Counted from the stretch's first letter, positions 6,595 to 13,792 are shown. The stretch is DNA of 19,840 bases from Mayfieldus sp038329895 (GCA_038329895.1 JBBQNM010000043.1:1-19840), one strand, 5' to 3'. Numbers and translations: made by a program. Notes: generated from the letters alone by a model not told the origin.

Positions 6595-7950
6595 ATGCCT
6601 GGCCCCCCTGCGCTCGCCATCGAGCGGGTCCGCTCCCTTCCAAGCCGCCACGGTCGCTGGACCCTCACGATCCTCGCAGTGATCGTCGCGGTCGGCTTCG
6701 GGCTACGCGCCCACCGAGCGCTGGACCCGATCGACCACCCCGGCGACGACGCGCGCGCCTACTTCTCGCTCTCCAAGGCGCTGTATGTGGACGGCAGCTA
6801 CGGCGGGCCGAGCTTCCATGAGGCCAGCGACTGGTCTCCGGGCGCACCGTTGCTCTATGCAGGGGTCTACTACCTGACCGGCGGCGTCCGCGACGGCGCG
6901 GCGCGAATCCTCGTGGCGCTGCTCGGCGCGGCGGCGATCGTGGTCGTCTATCTGCTCGGCAGGCGGCTCGCGGGGCCGGCGGCGGGATTGCTCGGTGCGG
7001 CCGGGGTCGCGATCTACCCGTCCTTCATCTACTCGAACGGGGCGCTGCTCAGCGAGCCCCCCGCGATCTTCACCCTGCCCGCCGCGGTGCTCGCGTTCCT
7101 CTGGGCGCGTGAGCGGCGAGCGCCCTGGGCGTGGATTGTGCCCGGGGCGCTGTTCGGGCTCACCGCTTTGATTCGCCCCGAGTACCTGCTGGTCGGATTC
7201 GCCTTCGCGATCGCCGCGTTGGTCGGCCTGGCGCGGGAGCGCGGTTGGAAACCGGGCGGCGCCGCGGCCGCACTGCTTGTCGCTGGCTTCCTGGCGCCGA
7301 TCGTCCCCTGGACCGTGCACAACATCGTCAGCCTCGACCGCTTCGTGCCGATCTCCACCGGAGCCGGCAAGGCGCTCTATGTCGGCACCTCCCTGCCAGC
7401 GGATGGCGATTACCAGCGGGTCAAGGCGGCCCTGGTCGAGCGCTACCAGGGGCGAACGCTTCGGCCTGGATCGCCACAGCTGAACGCAGTCAACCCGACC
7501 CCGCTTTTCGATCGGGTCGCGTCCCGCTACCCCGACCTGCGGCGGGAGGCGGCGCTAGGCAAACTCGGCAGGCACCAGATCTCCGAATACCTCCGCTTTC
7601 ACACCTTCGATTACCTGGCGATGCTGGTCCGCAAGACCGGGCGGATGTGGGACCAGGGCGTCGGGCCGACGATGGACTCGACGCTGGGGCGCGCCGTGCA
7701 GCGCTTGCTGGTGCTTCTGGGGCTCAGCGGGCTGGTGACGATCGCCTGGCGACGGCGATGGTGGGAGTTCACCGCCTTTGCCATTCCGATCGCCCTTGTC
7801 ACCTTGGTCGGGGCGGTCAGCCTCGCGAGCACGCGGCGAAACGAGGTGCTGATGTCGCTTGTGATCCCACTCGCCGCCGCCGTCCTGGTCTGGGCCTGGG
7901 ACTACGCCCGCACGCGCCTGGGGGAGCGACGCACGGCGACCCCCGCCTGA
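6595..7950 (+). CDS. GT-C membrane glycosyltransferase (PMT/ArnT-like), copy 2
   Basis: This 451-residue integral membrane protein is a tandem paralogue of the product of 5190-6551. Shared signatures in the same order are GDDARAY with Asp51-Asp52 in the first outer loop, DWSPGAPLLYAGVYYLTGGV, GRRLAGPAAGLLGAAGVAIYP, LLSEPPA, IRPEYLL, IVPWTVHN and RFVPISTGAGKALYVGTS. A hydrophilic stretch of about 100 residues and C-terminal helices follow. The family uses polyprenyl-phosphate sugars, and the next gene encodes a plausible maker of such a donor. The N-terminus has about 20 polar, basic residues before helix 1, consistent with a cytoplasmic start. The start at 6595 is preferred because of the TATCCT box; the 6499 alternative overlaps the previous gene and would add Pro/Arg-rich sequence. 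Confidence 0.82.
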   Translation: MPGPPALAIERVRSLPSRHGRWTLTILAVIVAVGFGLRAHRALDPIDHPGDDARAYFSLSKALYVDGSYGGPSFHEASDWSPGAPLLYAGVYYLTGGVRDGAARILVALLGAAAIVVVYLLGRRLAGPAAGLLGAAGVAIYPSFIYSNGALLSEPPAIFTLPAAVLAFLWARERRAPWAWIVPGALFGLTALIRPEYLLVGFAFAIAALVGLARERGWKPGGAAAALLVAGFLAPIVPWTVHNIVSLDRFVPISTGAGKALYVGTSLPADGDYQRVKAALVERYQGRTLRPGSPQLNAVNPTPLFDRVASRYPDLRREAALGKLGRHQISEYLRFHTFDYLAMLVRKTGRMWDQGVGPTMDSTLGRAVQRLLVLLGLSGLVTIAWRRRWWEFTAFAIPIALVTLVGAVSLASTRRNEVLMSLVIPLAAAVLVWAWDYARTRLGERRTATPA

Positions 7951-7984
7951 TTGAGAGCGTTCAGGTGAGCCCCGAGGCGCTCCC

Positions 7985-7990
7985 TATCCT
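7985..7990 (+). promoter_or_regulatory. Possible leaderless -10 box of the DUF2304-GT2 gene
   Basis: TATCCT, 10 nt before the ATG at 8001. The gene may also be read from upstream transcription, since only 50 nt separate it from the previous stop. Support is weaker than for the other boxes. Confidence 0.35.
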
Positions 7991-8000
7991 GCATTCGCTG

Positions 8001-9068
8001 ATGACCCCGATCGCAAACCTGTTCCCGGAAGAGCTGACCGCGCTGCGCAGCGCAGGCCTGATCGCCGCCGCCTGCATCGTCGTCTTTGCGATCGTGCGGC
8101 GACGCACTCTGCGCAACGCCGACGTCCTGATCCTGGTCCTCGTCGCGCTCGGCCTTGCGATCGTCTCGGGAACCGAGATCACCGACAAGCTTCTGTCTGC
8201 GTTCTCGTTCAAGCGCGGCAACGGCGGCCGCATCCTCGGGCTCGCGGTGTTCGCGATCTTCATCCTCTTCCTGCTCATCCTGCGCGCCCTCTCGCAGGCG
8301 GGGCGCAACTCGCGCCAGCTCTCAGCGGTGCTCGAAGGCCTCGCCTGGGAGGAATTCCGCAACGCCGGCCTGCCGGAGCGTTTTCGCAACAAGGTGGCTG
8401 TGTTGGTGCCCGCCTACAACGAGGCCGAGAACATCGGCCACGTCCTCGACCGCATCCCGACCGAGGTCTGTGGACGCCAGACGGCGGTGATGGTGGTCGA
8501 CGACGGCTCCCGCGACGGGACCGGCGACGTCGCCGCCGAGCACGGCGCGCCGGTCGCACGCCATGTGATCAACCGCGGCGGTGGCGCGGCGCTACGCACC
8601 GGCTACCGGCTGCTCGCCGACTCGGGGGCCGAGATCGTCGTCACCCTCGACGCCGACGGCCAGCACCTGCCCTCCGAGATGGAGCGGCTGGTCGAGCCGG
8701 TCTTGAGCGGCAAGGTCGACGTCGCACACGGCTCGCGGGTGCTCGGCGAGTCCGAGCGCGGCCATGTCTCGCGCGAGATCGGAATCGTGTTCTTCAACCG
8801 GGTGGTCTCGCTGATCACCCGCACCCACGTCACCGACTGCTCCAACGGCTACCGGGCGGTCCGCACCTCCGCGCTGCCGCAGCTCGTGCTGCGACAAGAG
8901 CAGTTCCACACCTCCGAGTTCCTGATCGAGGCGATAAAGCGCGGCATCCCCGCCGAGGAGGTGCCGGTGACAGTGGTCAAGCGCCTGCACGGCCACTCCA
9001 AGAAGCCGGCGGTGGTCCGCTACGGCCTCGGCTTCGCGAACGCGATCGTTCGTACCTGGCTGCGGTAG
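8001..9068 (+). CDS. GT2 polyprenyl-phosphate glycosyltransferase with N-terminal DUF2304-like membrane domain
   Basis: The 355-residue protein has two parts. Residues about 10-115 hold three hydrophobic helices with a charged segment (VRRRTLRNADVLIL) and end in a polar helix. This matches the layout of DUF2304 proteins, small membrane proteins usually encoded next to GT2 genes. From residue 132 a GT-A domain of the dolichol-phosphate mannose/glucose synthase type follows: VAVLVPAYNEAENIGHVLDR, VVDDGSRDGTGD, RGGGAALRTGYRLLADSGAE, then the metal-binding DADGQH (217-222), and HTSEFLIEAIKRGIPAEEVPV near the end. Such enzymes load a nucleotide-activated hexose onto polyprenyl phosphate at the inner face, feeding GT-C enzymes like the two upstream. 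An in-frame GTG at 7965 is an alternative start. The hexose cannot be assigned. Confidence 0.85.
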   Translation: MTPIANLFPEELTALRSAGLIAAACIVVFAIVRRRTLRNADVLILVLVALGLAIVSGTEITDKLLSAFSFKRGNGGRILGLAVFAIFILFLLILRALSQAGRNSRQLSAVLEGLAWEEFRNAGLPERFRNKVAVLVPAYNEAENIGHVLDRIPTEVCGRQTAVMVVDDGSRDGTGDVAAEHGAPVARHVINRGGGAALRTGYRLLADSGAEIVVTLDADGQHLPSEMERLVEPVLSGKVDVAHGSRVLGESERGHVSREIGIVFFNRVVSLITRTHVTDCSNGYRAVRTSALPQLVLRQEQFHTSEFLIEAIKRGIPAEEVPVTVVKRLHGHSKKPAVVRYGLGFANAIVRTWLR

Positions 9069-9082
9069 CCGCCGGGCCGCCT

Positions 9083-9364
9083 TCACACTTCTGGCTGGCG
9101 CACCTCGGAGGGGTCGGGCAGGTAGAGGTCCTCGCCGCAGCGGGGACAGACCTGGACGTAGAGCTTCAGCACCTTTCCGCAGCGCGGGCAGCGGCGCTCC
9201 GGCTCCTGCTTCTCGGACCGGTAGAGAAGGACGGCGACCAAGCCGATGAGCGGCAGCACCGTGCCGACGATGAACCAGATGAAGAACGAGCTGCCCTTCG
9301 CCCGGCCGATGATCGCCGTGGCAAGGCCGAAGCTGAACGCGATCGGCACGTACTCGAAGCCCAC
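9083..9364 (-). CDS. Small membrane protein with C-terminal zinc ribbon
   Basis: A 93-residue protein with two hydrophobic segments, roughly residues 5-20 and 26-47 (SFFIWFIVGTVLPLIGLVAVLL), then a short charged linker and a CPRC-x10-CPRC zinc ribbon that probably faces the cytoplasm. The specific function is unknown; such proteins are often annotated only as zinc-ribbon domain proteins. The GTG at 9364 is preferred because AGGGAG (9374-9379) sits 9 nt before it. A GTG at 9370 and an ATG at 9403 are also in frame, but the latter runs back toward a hairpin region. It converges with the GT2 gene, leaving 14 nt, and lies downstream of ndh with hairpins between. Confidence 0.75.
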   Translation of the reverse strand: MGFEYVPIAFSFGLATAIIGRAKGSSFFIWFIVGTVLPLIGLVAVLLYRSEKQEPERRCPRCGKVLKLYVQVCPRCGEDLYLPDPSEVRQPEV

Positions 9365-9407
9365 GGGCACATTCTCCCTGGGCGCGTCAGCGGGGCGGCA
9401 CAATTGC

Positions 9408-9455
9408 GGCGGCTTCGCCGCCTGACACGCCTGTGCCGGCGCGCAACGCGCCGGC
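9408..9455 (-). terminator. Two tandem GC hairpins after ndh, probable terminator without U-tract
   Basis: Directly downstream of the ndh stop are GCCGGCGCG-CAA-CGCGCCGGC (9435-9455, perfect 9-bp stem, 3-nt loop) and GGCGGC-TTC-GCCGCC (9408-9422, perfect 6-bp stem). Neither has a T-run, as is common for actinobacterial terminators. They separate ndh from the zinc-ribbon gene. Confidence 0.55.
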
Positions 9456-9460
9456 CAACG

Positions 9461-10777
9461 TCACTCGTCGAGCGGCCTGTGGCTTCCACCGTGCTGGTAG
9501 GCCTCGTCGCTCAGCGGGCGCGGATGGCCGATCGAGCCGACCTCCGAGACGTCGCGGCTGAAGGGAAGGCTGACGGTCCAATCGACGACCGCGCGCACCT
9601 TGCGGGCAACGCCGGGGATCTGGCTCATGTGGTACGTGCGCGCCATCCACCAGGCCGGAAAGCCGCGGAACCTTCGCTGGCCCAGCTGGCCCACCGCCTT
9701 GTAGCGCCCGAGGTTGACGAACGACGCCCTGTCGCGGTAACGGAACGGCCGCGGGCTGCCGACACCGAGCTCGGCGGCGATGTTGCGCGCCGCCACGGGG
9801 CCCTGACGCACGGCCTGCTGCGCGGTCCCCGGGCTGACGCCCCCGCCCGGGTTGGGCACGGCGGCGCAATCGCCAACCGCCCAGACGCGCTCGAGGCCCT
9901 CGACGCGCAGGTACTCGTCGACCGTGACGCGTCCGCGCTCGTCGAGCGGCACCGAGAGGGTGCGAAGGCTCGGGTGGGGCGCGACCCCGGCGGTCCACAC
10001 CACCGTGCGGGTCGGCAGCGTCTCGCCAGTCGAAAGCGTGGCGCCGTGCGCCGTGACCTCGTCCAAGGTCGTGCCCAGCCTGATGTCGATTCCGCGCCCC
10101 CGCAGCTCGCGCAGCGCGTACTCGGCCAGTCCCGGGTCGGTCTCCGGGAGTACGCGGTCGGTCGCCTCGACCAGCACCCAGCGCATCCCGTGCAGGCGCG
10201 CCCGTGGGTAGCGCTCCATGGCGTCGGCGGCGAAGTCCTGCAACTCGGCCAGCGCCTCGAGGCCGGCGTAGCCACCGCCGACGAAGACGTAGGTGAGCAG
10301 CTCCTCGCGGCGGGCCGGGTCCTCGGTGTCGTTGGCGGCCTCCAGCGTCTCGACCACGTGGTTGCGGAGCCAGATCGCGTCGGCGAGGCTTTTGAAGCCG
10401 ATTGCGTGGCGGTCCAACCCCGGCACGGGAAGAACCCGCGAAACCGAGCCCAGGGCGAGCAGCAGGGCGTCGTAGTGGACCTCGTCGGTCTCGCCCTCGT
10501 GGTTGCGGACCTCAACCGTGCGCGAGGCTGGGTCGTGGGCTGTGACCGCGCCAAGCCGCAGGTAGGTGCGCCGCAGGATGTCGCGCAGCGGGGTTACGAC
10601 ATGACGCGGCTCGAGGGTCCCGGCGGCGGCCTCGGGCAGAAACGGCGTGTAGAGCAGGAAGTTGACGTCGTTGACGAGCATCAGCCGCGCCGACTGCTTG
10701 GGCATCAGCCGCTCCAGCTCGCGGGCCGCATAGGCACCGCCGAATCCACCACCGGCTATGACGATGTTCCAGGCCAT
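9461..10777 (-). CDS. ndh: Type II NADH dehydrogenase (NDH-2)
   Basis: NDH-2 is a single-subunit, non-proton-pumping flavoenzyme at the inner membrane face that passes electrons from NADH to quinone. The 438-residue protein has both dinucleotide folds: IVIAGGGFGGAYAARELER at the N-terminus for FAD and LTYVFVGGGYAGLEALAEL near residue 165 for NADH. It also has LLALGSVSRVLPVPG, TVVWTAGVAPHP, the FAD-closing VWAVGDCAAVPNP near residue 300, and the family-typical GTAQQAVRQGPVAARNIAAEL. The C-terminal region with WWMARTYHMSQIPGVARKVR is the likely membrane-binding part. It lies 61 bp downstream of, and in the same direction as, the DoxX-Rieske gene but seems to have its own promoter, covered by a palindrome. 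NDH-2 is distinguished from sulfide:quinone reductase by overall motif order; that was not tested by search. Confidence 0.9.
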   Translation of the reverse strand: MAWNIVIAGGGFGGAYAARELERLMPKQSARLMLVNDVNFLLYTPFLPEAAAGTLEPRHVVTPLRDILRRTYLRLGAVTAHDPASRTVEVRNHEGETDEVHYDALLLALGSVSRVLPVPGLDRHAIGFKSLADAIWLRNHVVETLEAANDTEDPARREELLTYVFVGGGYAGLEALAELQDFAADAMERYPRARLHGMRWVLVEATDRVLPETDPGLAEYALRELRGRGIDIRLGTTLDEVTAHGATLSTGETLPTRTVVWTAGVAPHPSLRTLSVPLDERGRVTVDEYLRVEGLERVWAVGDCAAVPNPGGGVSPGTAQQAVRQGPVAARNIAAELGVGSPRPFRYRDRASFVNLGRYKAVGQLGQRRFRGFPAWWMARTYHMSQIPGVARKVRAVVDWTVSLPFSRDVSEVGSIGHPRPLSDEAYQHGGSHRPLDE

Positions 10778-10783
10778 GTCCCC

Positions 10784-10813
10784 AGTAAAGCACTTTGTAA
10801 CAACGTGTCACAA
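10784..10813 (-). promoter_or_regulatory. Probable promoter of ndh
   Basis: On the minus strand TTGTGA (10813-10808) and TTTACT (10789-10784) are separated by 18 bp, and 6 nt follow before the ATG at 10777. The -10 is imperfect (second base T), but the spacing gives a leaderless or near-leaderless transcript. The -35 box and the spacer lie within the palindrome. Confidence 0.4.
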
Positions 10814-10817
10814 AGTG
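10791..10817. promoter_or_regulatory. 27-bp palindrome over the ndh promoter, probable operator
   Basis: CACTTTGTAAC (10791-10801) and GTCACAAAGTG (10807-10817) are inverted copies at 10 of 11 positions around AACGT. It is clearly AT-richer than its surroundings and starts 14 nt upstream of the ndh ATG. The half-site TTGTGA resembles Rex sites, but the spacing between half-sites is one base longer than the Rex consensus. A terminator of the upstream gene is less likely because no T-run follows. Confidence 0.65.
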
Positions 10818-10838
10818 ATGGACGGCACTAGGGCCCAG

Positions 10839-11891
10839 CTACGAGGGCAGCGCGTAGATCTGACCGGCATGCTCGATGACGCTTCGCTGAGCCAGTCCTT
10901 GAGGCGCCGGACCGCCCTCGACCTGGCCGGTCTGGGCGCTAAAGACGGCACCGTGGCAGGGGCAAGCGATCTGTCCGCCTTGATAACCGACCTGGCAGCC
11001 CGCATGGGTGCATAACGCGCTGAAAGCCCTGAGGCTGCCATCGGGCTCACGGATCAGAATGTCGGGCGACCCGTCATTGGGATCGGAATAGCTGGCCGCC
11101 TGACCTGTAGCGAGGCGGTTTGAAGGTCCGAGCTTCACCGCATTTGCGGGCAACGCTGAAGGCGGGGCCGATCCGTCGCTGGCGCCGCCACTGGTTGGAT
11201 TGGGAGCCTTTGCCGTGAGATTGCGGGTCGGTGGCGCGGTCGGACCGTGGTAGCCACCCTTGGCCAGGCTCGCGATTCCCGCCAGTGCCAGCGCCGCAAC
11301 GCCGGTTTGGGCGAGCAGCGCCCGCCGTGTCAGCACTGAGTCGCCGTCTTCCTCAGGTAAACGCCGATCTTCTGTTGTCGGACGCAGCCGTGCCCGCCGC
11401 ACCACCGCGGCCGAGCCCCGCTCAACGACGTGATCGAGAGCCGGCTGGCCGTTTGCACCGGCGAGGACGAAAGGCAGCCAGGCGAAGGAGAAGACGAGGT
11501 CTGGGCCGAGAAAGTAGGGCGACGTGTGCCAACTCGCGGTGAGAAAGAGTAGGAAGTTCAGGGCGAAACCCGCAGCGGCGGCCGCTCTCGTCAACAATCC
11601 GAGCGCCGCCAGCAATCCGATCAGGATCTCGAGGGTCGCAACGCCGACCCCGGCCAGCACCGGGTGGGGTATCGCGAACGCGCGCAGGATGAAGCCGCCG
11701 GGAGTGCCGCTGGCGAAGCTGTGAAGCTGGGTGCCGATGTAGGTCGGCGCGCCGCTGTGGAAAAATCCGGGGTCGCTCAGCTTCTGAATGCCGGCGTAAG
11801 CAAAAGTGCCGCCGAGGAAGACTCGGAGCGGCAACAGTGCCGCACCAGGCCCGATCTGGCCTGACCGCGAACGTCGACCGCTGTTGCGCAT
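10839..11891 (-). CDS. DoxX-like membrane domain fused to a Rieske [2Fe-2S] domain
   Basis: The 350-residue protein joins two modules. Residues about 15-155 form a four-helix DoxX/DoxD-like domain (LRVFLGGTFAYAGIQKLSDP, then helices near 75-150). A basic linker leads to LTRRALLAQTG followed by a hydrophobic stretch, a Tat-like twin-arginine anchor. A Ser/Pro/Gly-rich spacer then precedes a Rieske domain with Cys294-x-His296 and Cys310-x2-His313 for the cluster, and Cys299 and Cys312 placed to form the disulfide of high-potential Rieske proteins. The cluster should face outside. The role is probably quinol- or thiol-linked electron transfer; the partner is unknown. The ATG at 11891 is preferred because GAGGAG lies 10 nt upstream; GTG 11975 or ATG 11969 would add 26-28 Arg/Ser-rich residues. 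ndh follows. Confidence 0.82.
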   Translation of the reverse strand: MRNSGRRSRSGQIGPGAALLPLRVFLGGTFAYAGIQKLSDPGFFHSGAPTYIGTQLHSFASGTPGGFILRAFAIPHPVLAGVGVATLEILIGLLAALGLLTRAAAAAGFALNFLLFLTASWHTSPYFLGPDLVFSFAWLPFVLAGANGQPALDHVVERGSAAVVRRARLRPTTEDRRLPEEDGDSVLTRRALLAQTGVAALALAGIASLAKGGYHGPTAPPTRNLTAKAPNPTSGGASDGSAPPSALPANAVKLGPSNRLATGQAASYSDPNDGSPDILIREPDGSLRAFSALCTHAGCQVGYQGGQIACPCHGAVFSAQTGQVEGGPAPQGLAQRSVIEHAGQIYALPS

Positions 11892-12041
11892 CCGGTCGGC
11901 ACTCCTCGATCGCCTTTCGCCCACGGATGACTGCAGGCCGCCGTCGGCGCGGGATCTCCGATCATCCATGCCCACACGATCCGAGACGCAAGTAACGGCC
12001 TCATAAGTGCGGGCTAAGGAAAGGCTTAAAGTGGCCGCACG

Positions 12042-12353
12042 TTACCGCGCCGCCCACGCGACGAGCAGCAGCCCGGATCCGGCGAGGGCGCCTACGGCGA
12101 TCCAGGCGGCGCGCGGGTCGCGCTCCCCCATGATCGCTCCGTTTTGCGCGGCCGACATCACCGAGCCATTGCTGGCCGCCGACATCACCGAACCGAACGA
12201 GCCAACCGAGGCGACCGAGAACCCAGACCCGCCCGAGCCGATCGAACCGATCGAGGCGAACGAGCCCACCGAGCCGATCGACAGCATCGAGTTCTTCGAC
12301 GCGATCGAGAGCATCGAGCCGTCGGACCACAGCGACATGCTCGAGTCGGCCAT
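12042..12353 (-). CDS. Serine-triplet-repeat protein with C-terminal membrane helix, function unknown
   Basis: The 103-residue protein has serine at residues 4, 7, 10 and so on to 67: 22 consecutive Ser-x-x triplets without a break. The second position is mainly hydrophobic (I, V, F, M) and the third mainly small (G, A) or Met/Leu, as in SIGSVGSFASIGSIG. At 70 and 73 the pattern fades (Gln, Ala). A charged GERDPR follows, then one hydrophobic segment (about 81-100) ending in Arg. No signal peptide or known domain is recognised. Strict period three suggests a polyproline-II-type or other three-fold extended fold with Ser on one face; this is inference. The start overlaps the gatB stop (TGA/ATG, 12355-12351), so it appears to be a real, translationally coupled last gene of the gat operon. 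Confidence 0.85.
   Translation of the reverse strand: MADSSMSLWSDGSMLSIASKNSMLSIGSVGSFASIGSIGSGGSGFSVASVGSFGSVMSAASNGSVMSAAQNGAIMGERDPRAAWIAVGALAGSGLLLVAWAAR
12153..12344 (-). repeat. Coding repeat: 22 Ser-x-x triplets (9-nt period)
   Basis: Every third codon is a serine codon across residues 4-67 of the small gene, giving a 9-nt period in the DNA. GCCGACATCACCGA occurs exactly twice on the plus strand (12151-12164 and 12178-12191), 27 nt apart, which shows local duplication of three triplets. Both AGC and TCG serine codons are used, so the period is maintained at protein level and not only by DNA slippage. Confidence 0.85.
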
Positions 12354-13792
12354 CAGACGCCGAGCTTGTCGTGGATCAGGCGTTGGACCTCTCCCCCGTC
12401 GGCGCGGCCCTTGGTCTCCTTCATCACCGCGCCGACGATCCGCCCGATCGCCTTCTGGTTGCCTTCTCGCACCTGCTCGGCCGCCTCCGGCTCCGCCTCG
12501 ATCGCCGCCTCGACCACGCCCTCCAGCTCGGAGCTATCGGCAATCTGACCGAGCCCCTCGCGCTCGACGATCTCGGCCGGATCGCCGCCCTCGGCGATCA
12601 GCACCGCAAGCACCTGCTTGGCGCCGCCGTGCGAGACCTGCTTTGACCCCACCATGCCGATCAGCTTCGCCAACGACTCCGGCTGGACCTTGGACTCGGC
12701 CGGACCCATTTCCTCCCCGCTCTGGCGCAATGCCCCGGCCAGCTCACCCGTGACCCAGTTCGCTACCACCGTCGGGTCGGCGCCGTCGCCGGCCTCCAGC
12801 GCGCGGTCGAAGTAGTCACCGGTCTCGATGTCGGAAGCGAGCAGCGTCGCCACCCCGGCTGGGAGACCGAGCTTCTCGCGGTAGCGCTCCGCCTTCTCGC
12901 TCGGCAGCTCGGGGAGCGCCTCCTGCGCCTCGCGGATCATCTCCTTGGTCGGCGCCAGCGGCACCAGGTCTGGCTCGGGGAAGTAGCGGTAGTCGTGCTC
13001 GTACTCCTTCGAGCGCAGAGGCGTCAGCGAGCCGCTGCCTGGGTCGAAGTGGAGCGTCTCCTGGGTCACGGCCTCGCCGGCCTCGAGCAGGACGCGCTGA
13101 CGCTCGATCTCGGCCTCGATCCCCCGCTCCAGGAATTTGAAGCTGTTCATGTTCTTCAGCTCCGTCTTGATCCCGAGTTCTTCGCGGCCGGCCGGGCGCA
13201 GCGAGACGTTGCCGTCGACTCGCAGGCTCCCCTCCTCCATCTGGACGTCGGACACGCCGAGCTGGCGGACCGTGGTCTGCATCAGCTGCGCCCAGGCGCG
13301 CACCTCGGACGCGCTGCGCAGGTCGGGCTCGGTGACGATCTCGACCAGCGGCGTCCCGGCGCGATTGAAGTCGACCAGCGAGGCTCCCGATCCGTGGATC
13401 CGCCCCGACTCCCCGACGTGGATCATCTTCGCGGCGTCCTCTTCGAGGTGGACGCGATGGATGCGGACCTCGCCGAGCCGACCGCCGGTGGCGAGCGGAA
13501 TGTCGTACTGGCTGATCTGGTAGGCCTTCGGATTGTCGGGGTAGAAGTAGTTCTTGCGGTGAAAGATCGAGCGCGGCGCGACCTCGCAGCCGAGGGCGGC
13601 GGCGATCATCAGTGCGTAGCGGATCGCCTTCTCGTTGGGGACCGGCAGGACGCCCGGGTGGGCGAGGCAGACGGGGCAGGTGTGGACGTTGGGCTCGTCG
13701 CCGAAGCTCAGCTCGCAGCCGCAGAACATCTTCGTCCTGGTCTGCAGATGAACGTGGATCTCGAGCCCGATAACCGCCTCGTACTCAGCCAT
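12353..13792 (-). CDS. gatB: Asp/Glu-tRNA amidotransferase subunit B
   Basis: GatB binds mischarged Glu-tRNA(Gln) or Asp-tRNA(Asn), activates the side-chain carboxylate with ATP and accepts ammonia from GatA. The 479-residue protein begins MAEYEAVIGLEIHVHLQT. It carries the zinc site Cys24-x-Cys26 and Cys39-x2-Cys42 (FCGC and TCPVC), then PNEKAIRYAL, RKNYFYPDNPKAYQISQYD and VDFNRAGTPLVEIVTEPDLR. SVDGNVSLRP-like and ELKNMNSFKF motifs and the YRYFPEPDL motif follow. The C-terminal 140 or so residues are the helical YqeY-like tRNA-binding tail, ending EVQRLIHDKLGV. Length is normal. An in-frame start at 13921 was rejected because it lies inside the preceding gene. The start overlaps the peptidase gene by 8 nt and the stop overlaps the next gene. 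Confidence 0.96.
   Translation of the reverse strand: MAEYEAVIGLEIHVHLQTRTKMFCGCELSFGDEPNVHTCPVCLAHPGVLPVPNEKAIRYALMIAAALGCEVAPRSIFHRKNYFYPDNPKAYQISQYDIPLATGGRLGEVRIHRVHLEEDAAKMIHVGESGRIHGSGASLVDFNRAGTPLVEIVTEPDLRSASEVRAWAQLMQTTVRQLGVSDVQMEEGSLRVDGNVSLRPAGREELGIKTELKNMNSFKFLERGIEAEIERQRVLLEAGEAVTQETLHFDPGSGSLTPLRSKEYEHDYRYFPEPDLVPLAPTKEMIREAQEALPELPSEKAERYREKLGLPAGVATLLASDIETGDYFDRALEAGDGADPTVVANWVTGELAGALRQSGEEMGPAESKVQPESLAKLIGMVGSKQVSHGGAKQVLAVLIAEGGDPAEIVEREGLGQIADSSELEGVVEAAIEAEPEAAEQVREGNQKAIGRIVGAVMKETKGRADGGEVQRLIHDKLGV

Noticed and set aside
7131..8000. N-terminal 290-codon extension of the DUF2304-GT2 frame
   Set aside because: It lies inside the second GT-C gene in another frame; the conserved protein starts at about 8001.
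9404..10831. Long plus-strand open frame opposite ndh (475 codons)
   Set aside because: Antisense shadow of NDH-2, no recognisable domain.
11889..12041. Promoter of the DoxX-Rieske gene
   Set aside because: Several partial boxes (TTATGA, TTACTT) occur but none has convincing spacing or a TANNNT core near the chosen start.
12007..12753. Plus-strand frame rich in Glu-Pro-Ile opposite the Ser-repeat gene
   Set aside because: The regular pattern is the complement of the Ser-x-x repeat. The minus-strand reading has the operon overlap with gatB and a membrane helix, so it is the real gene.
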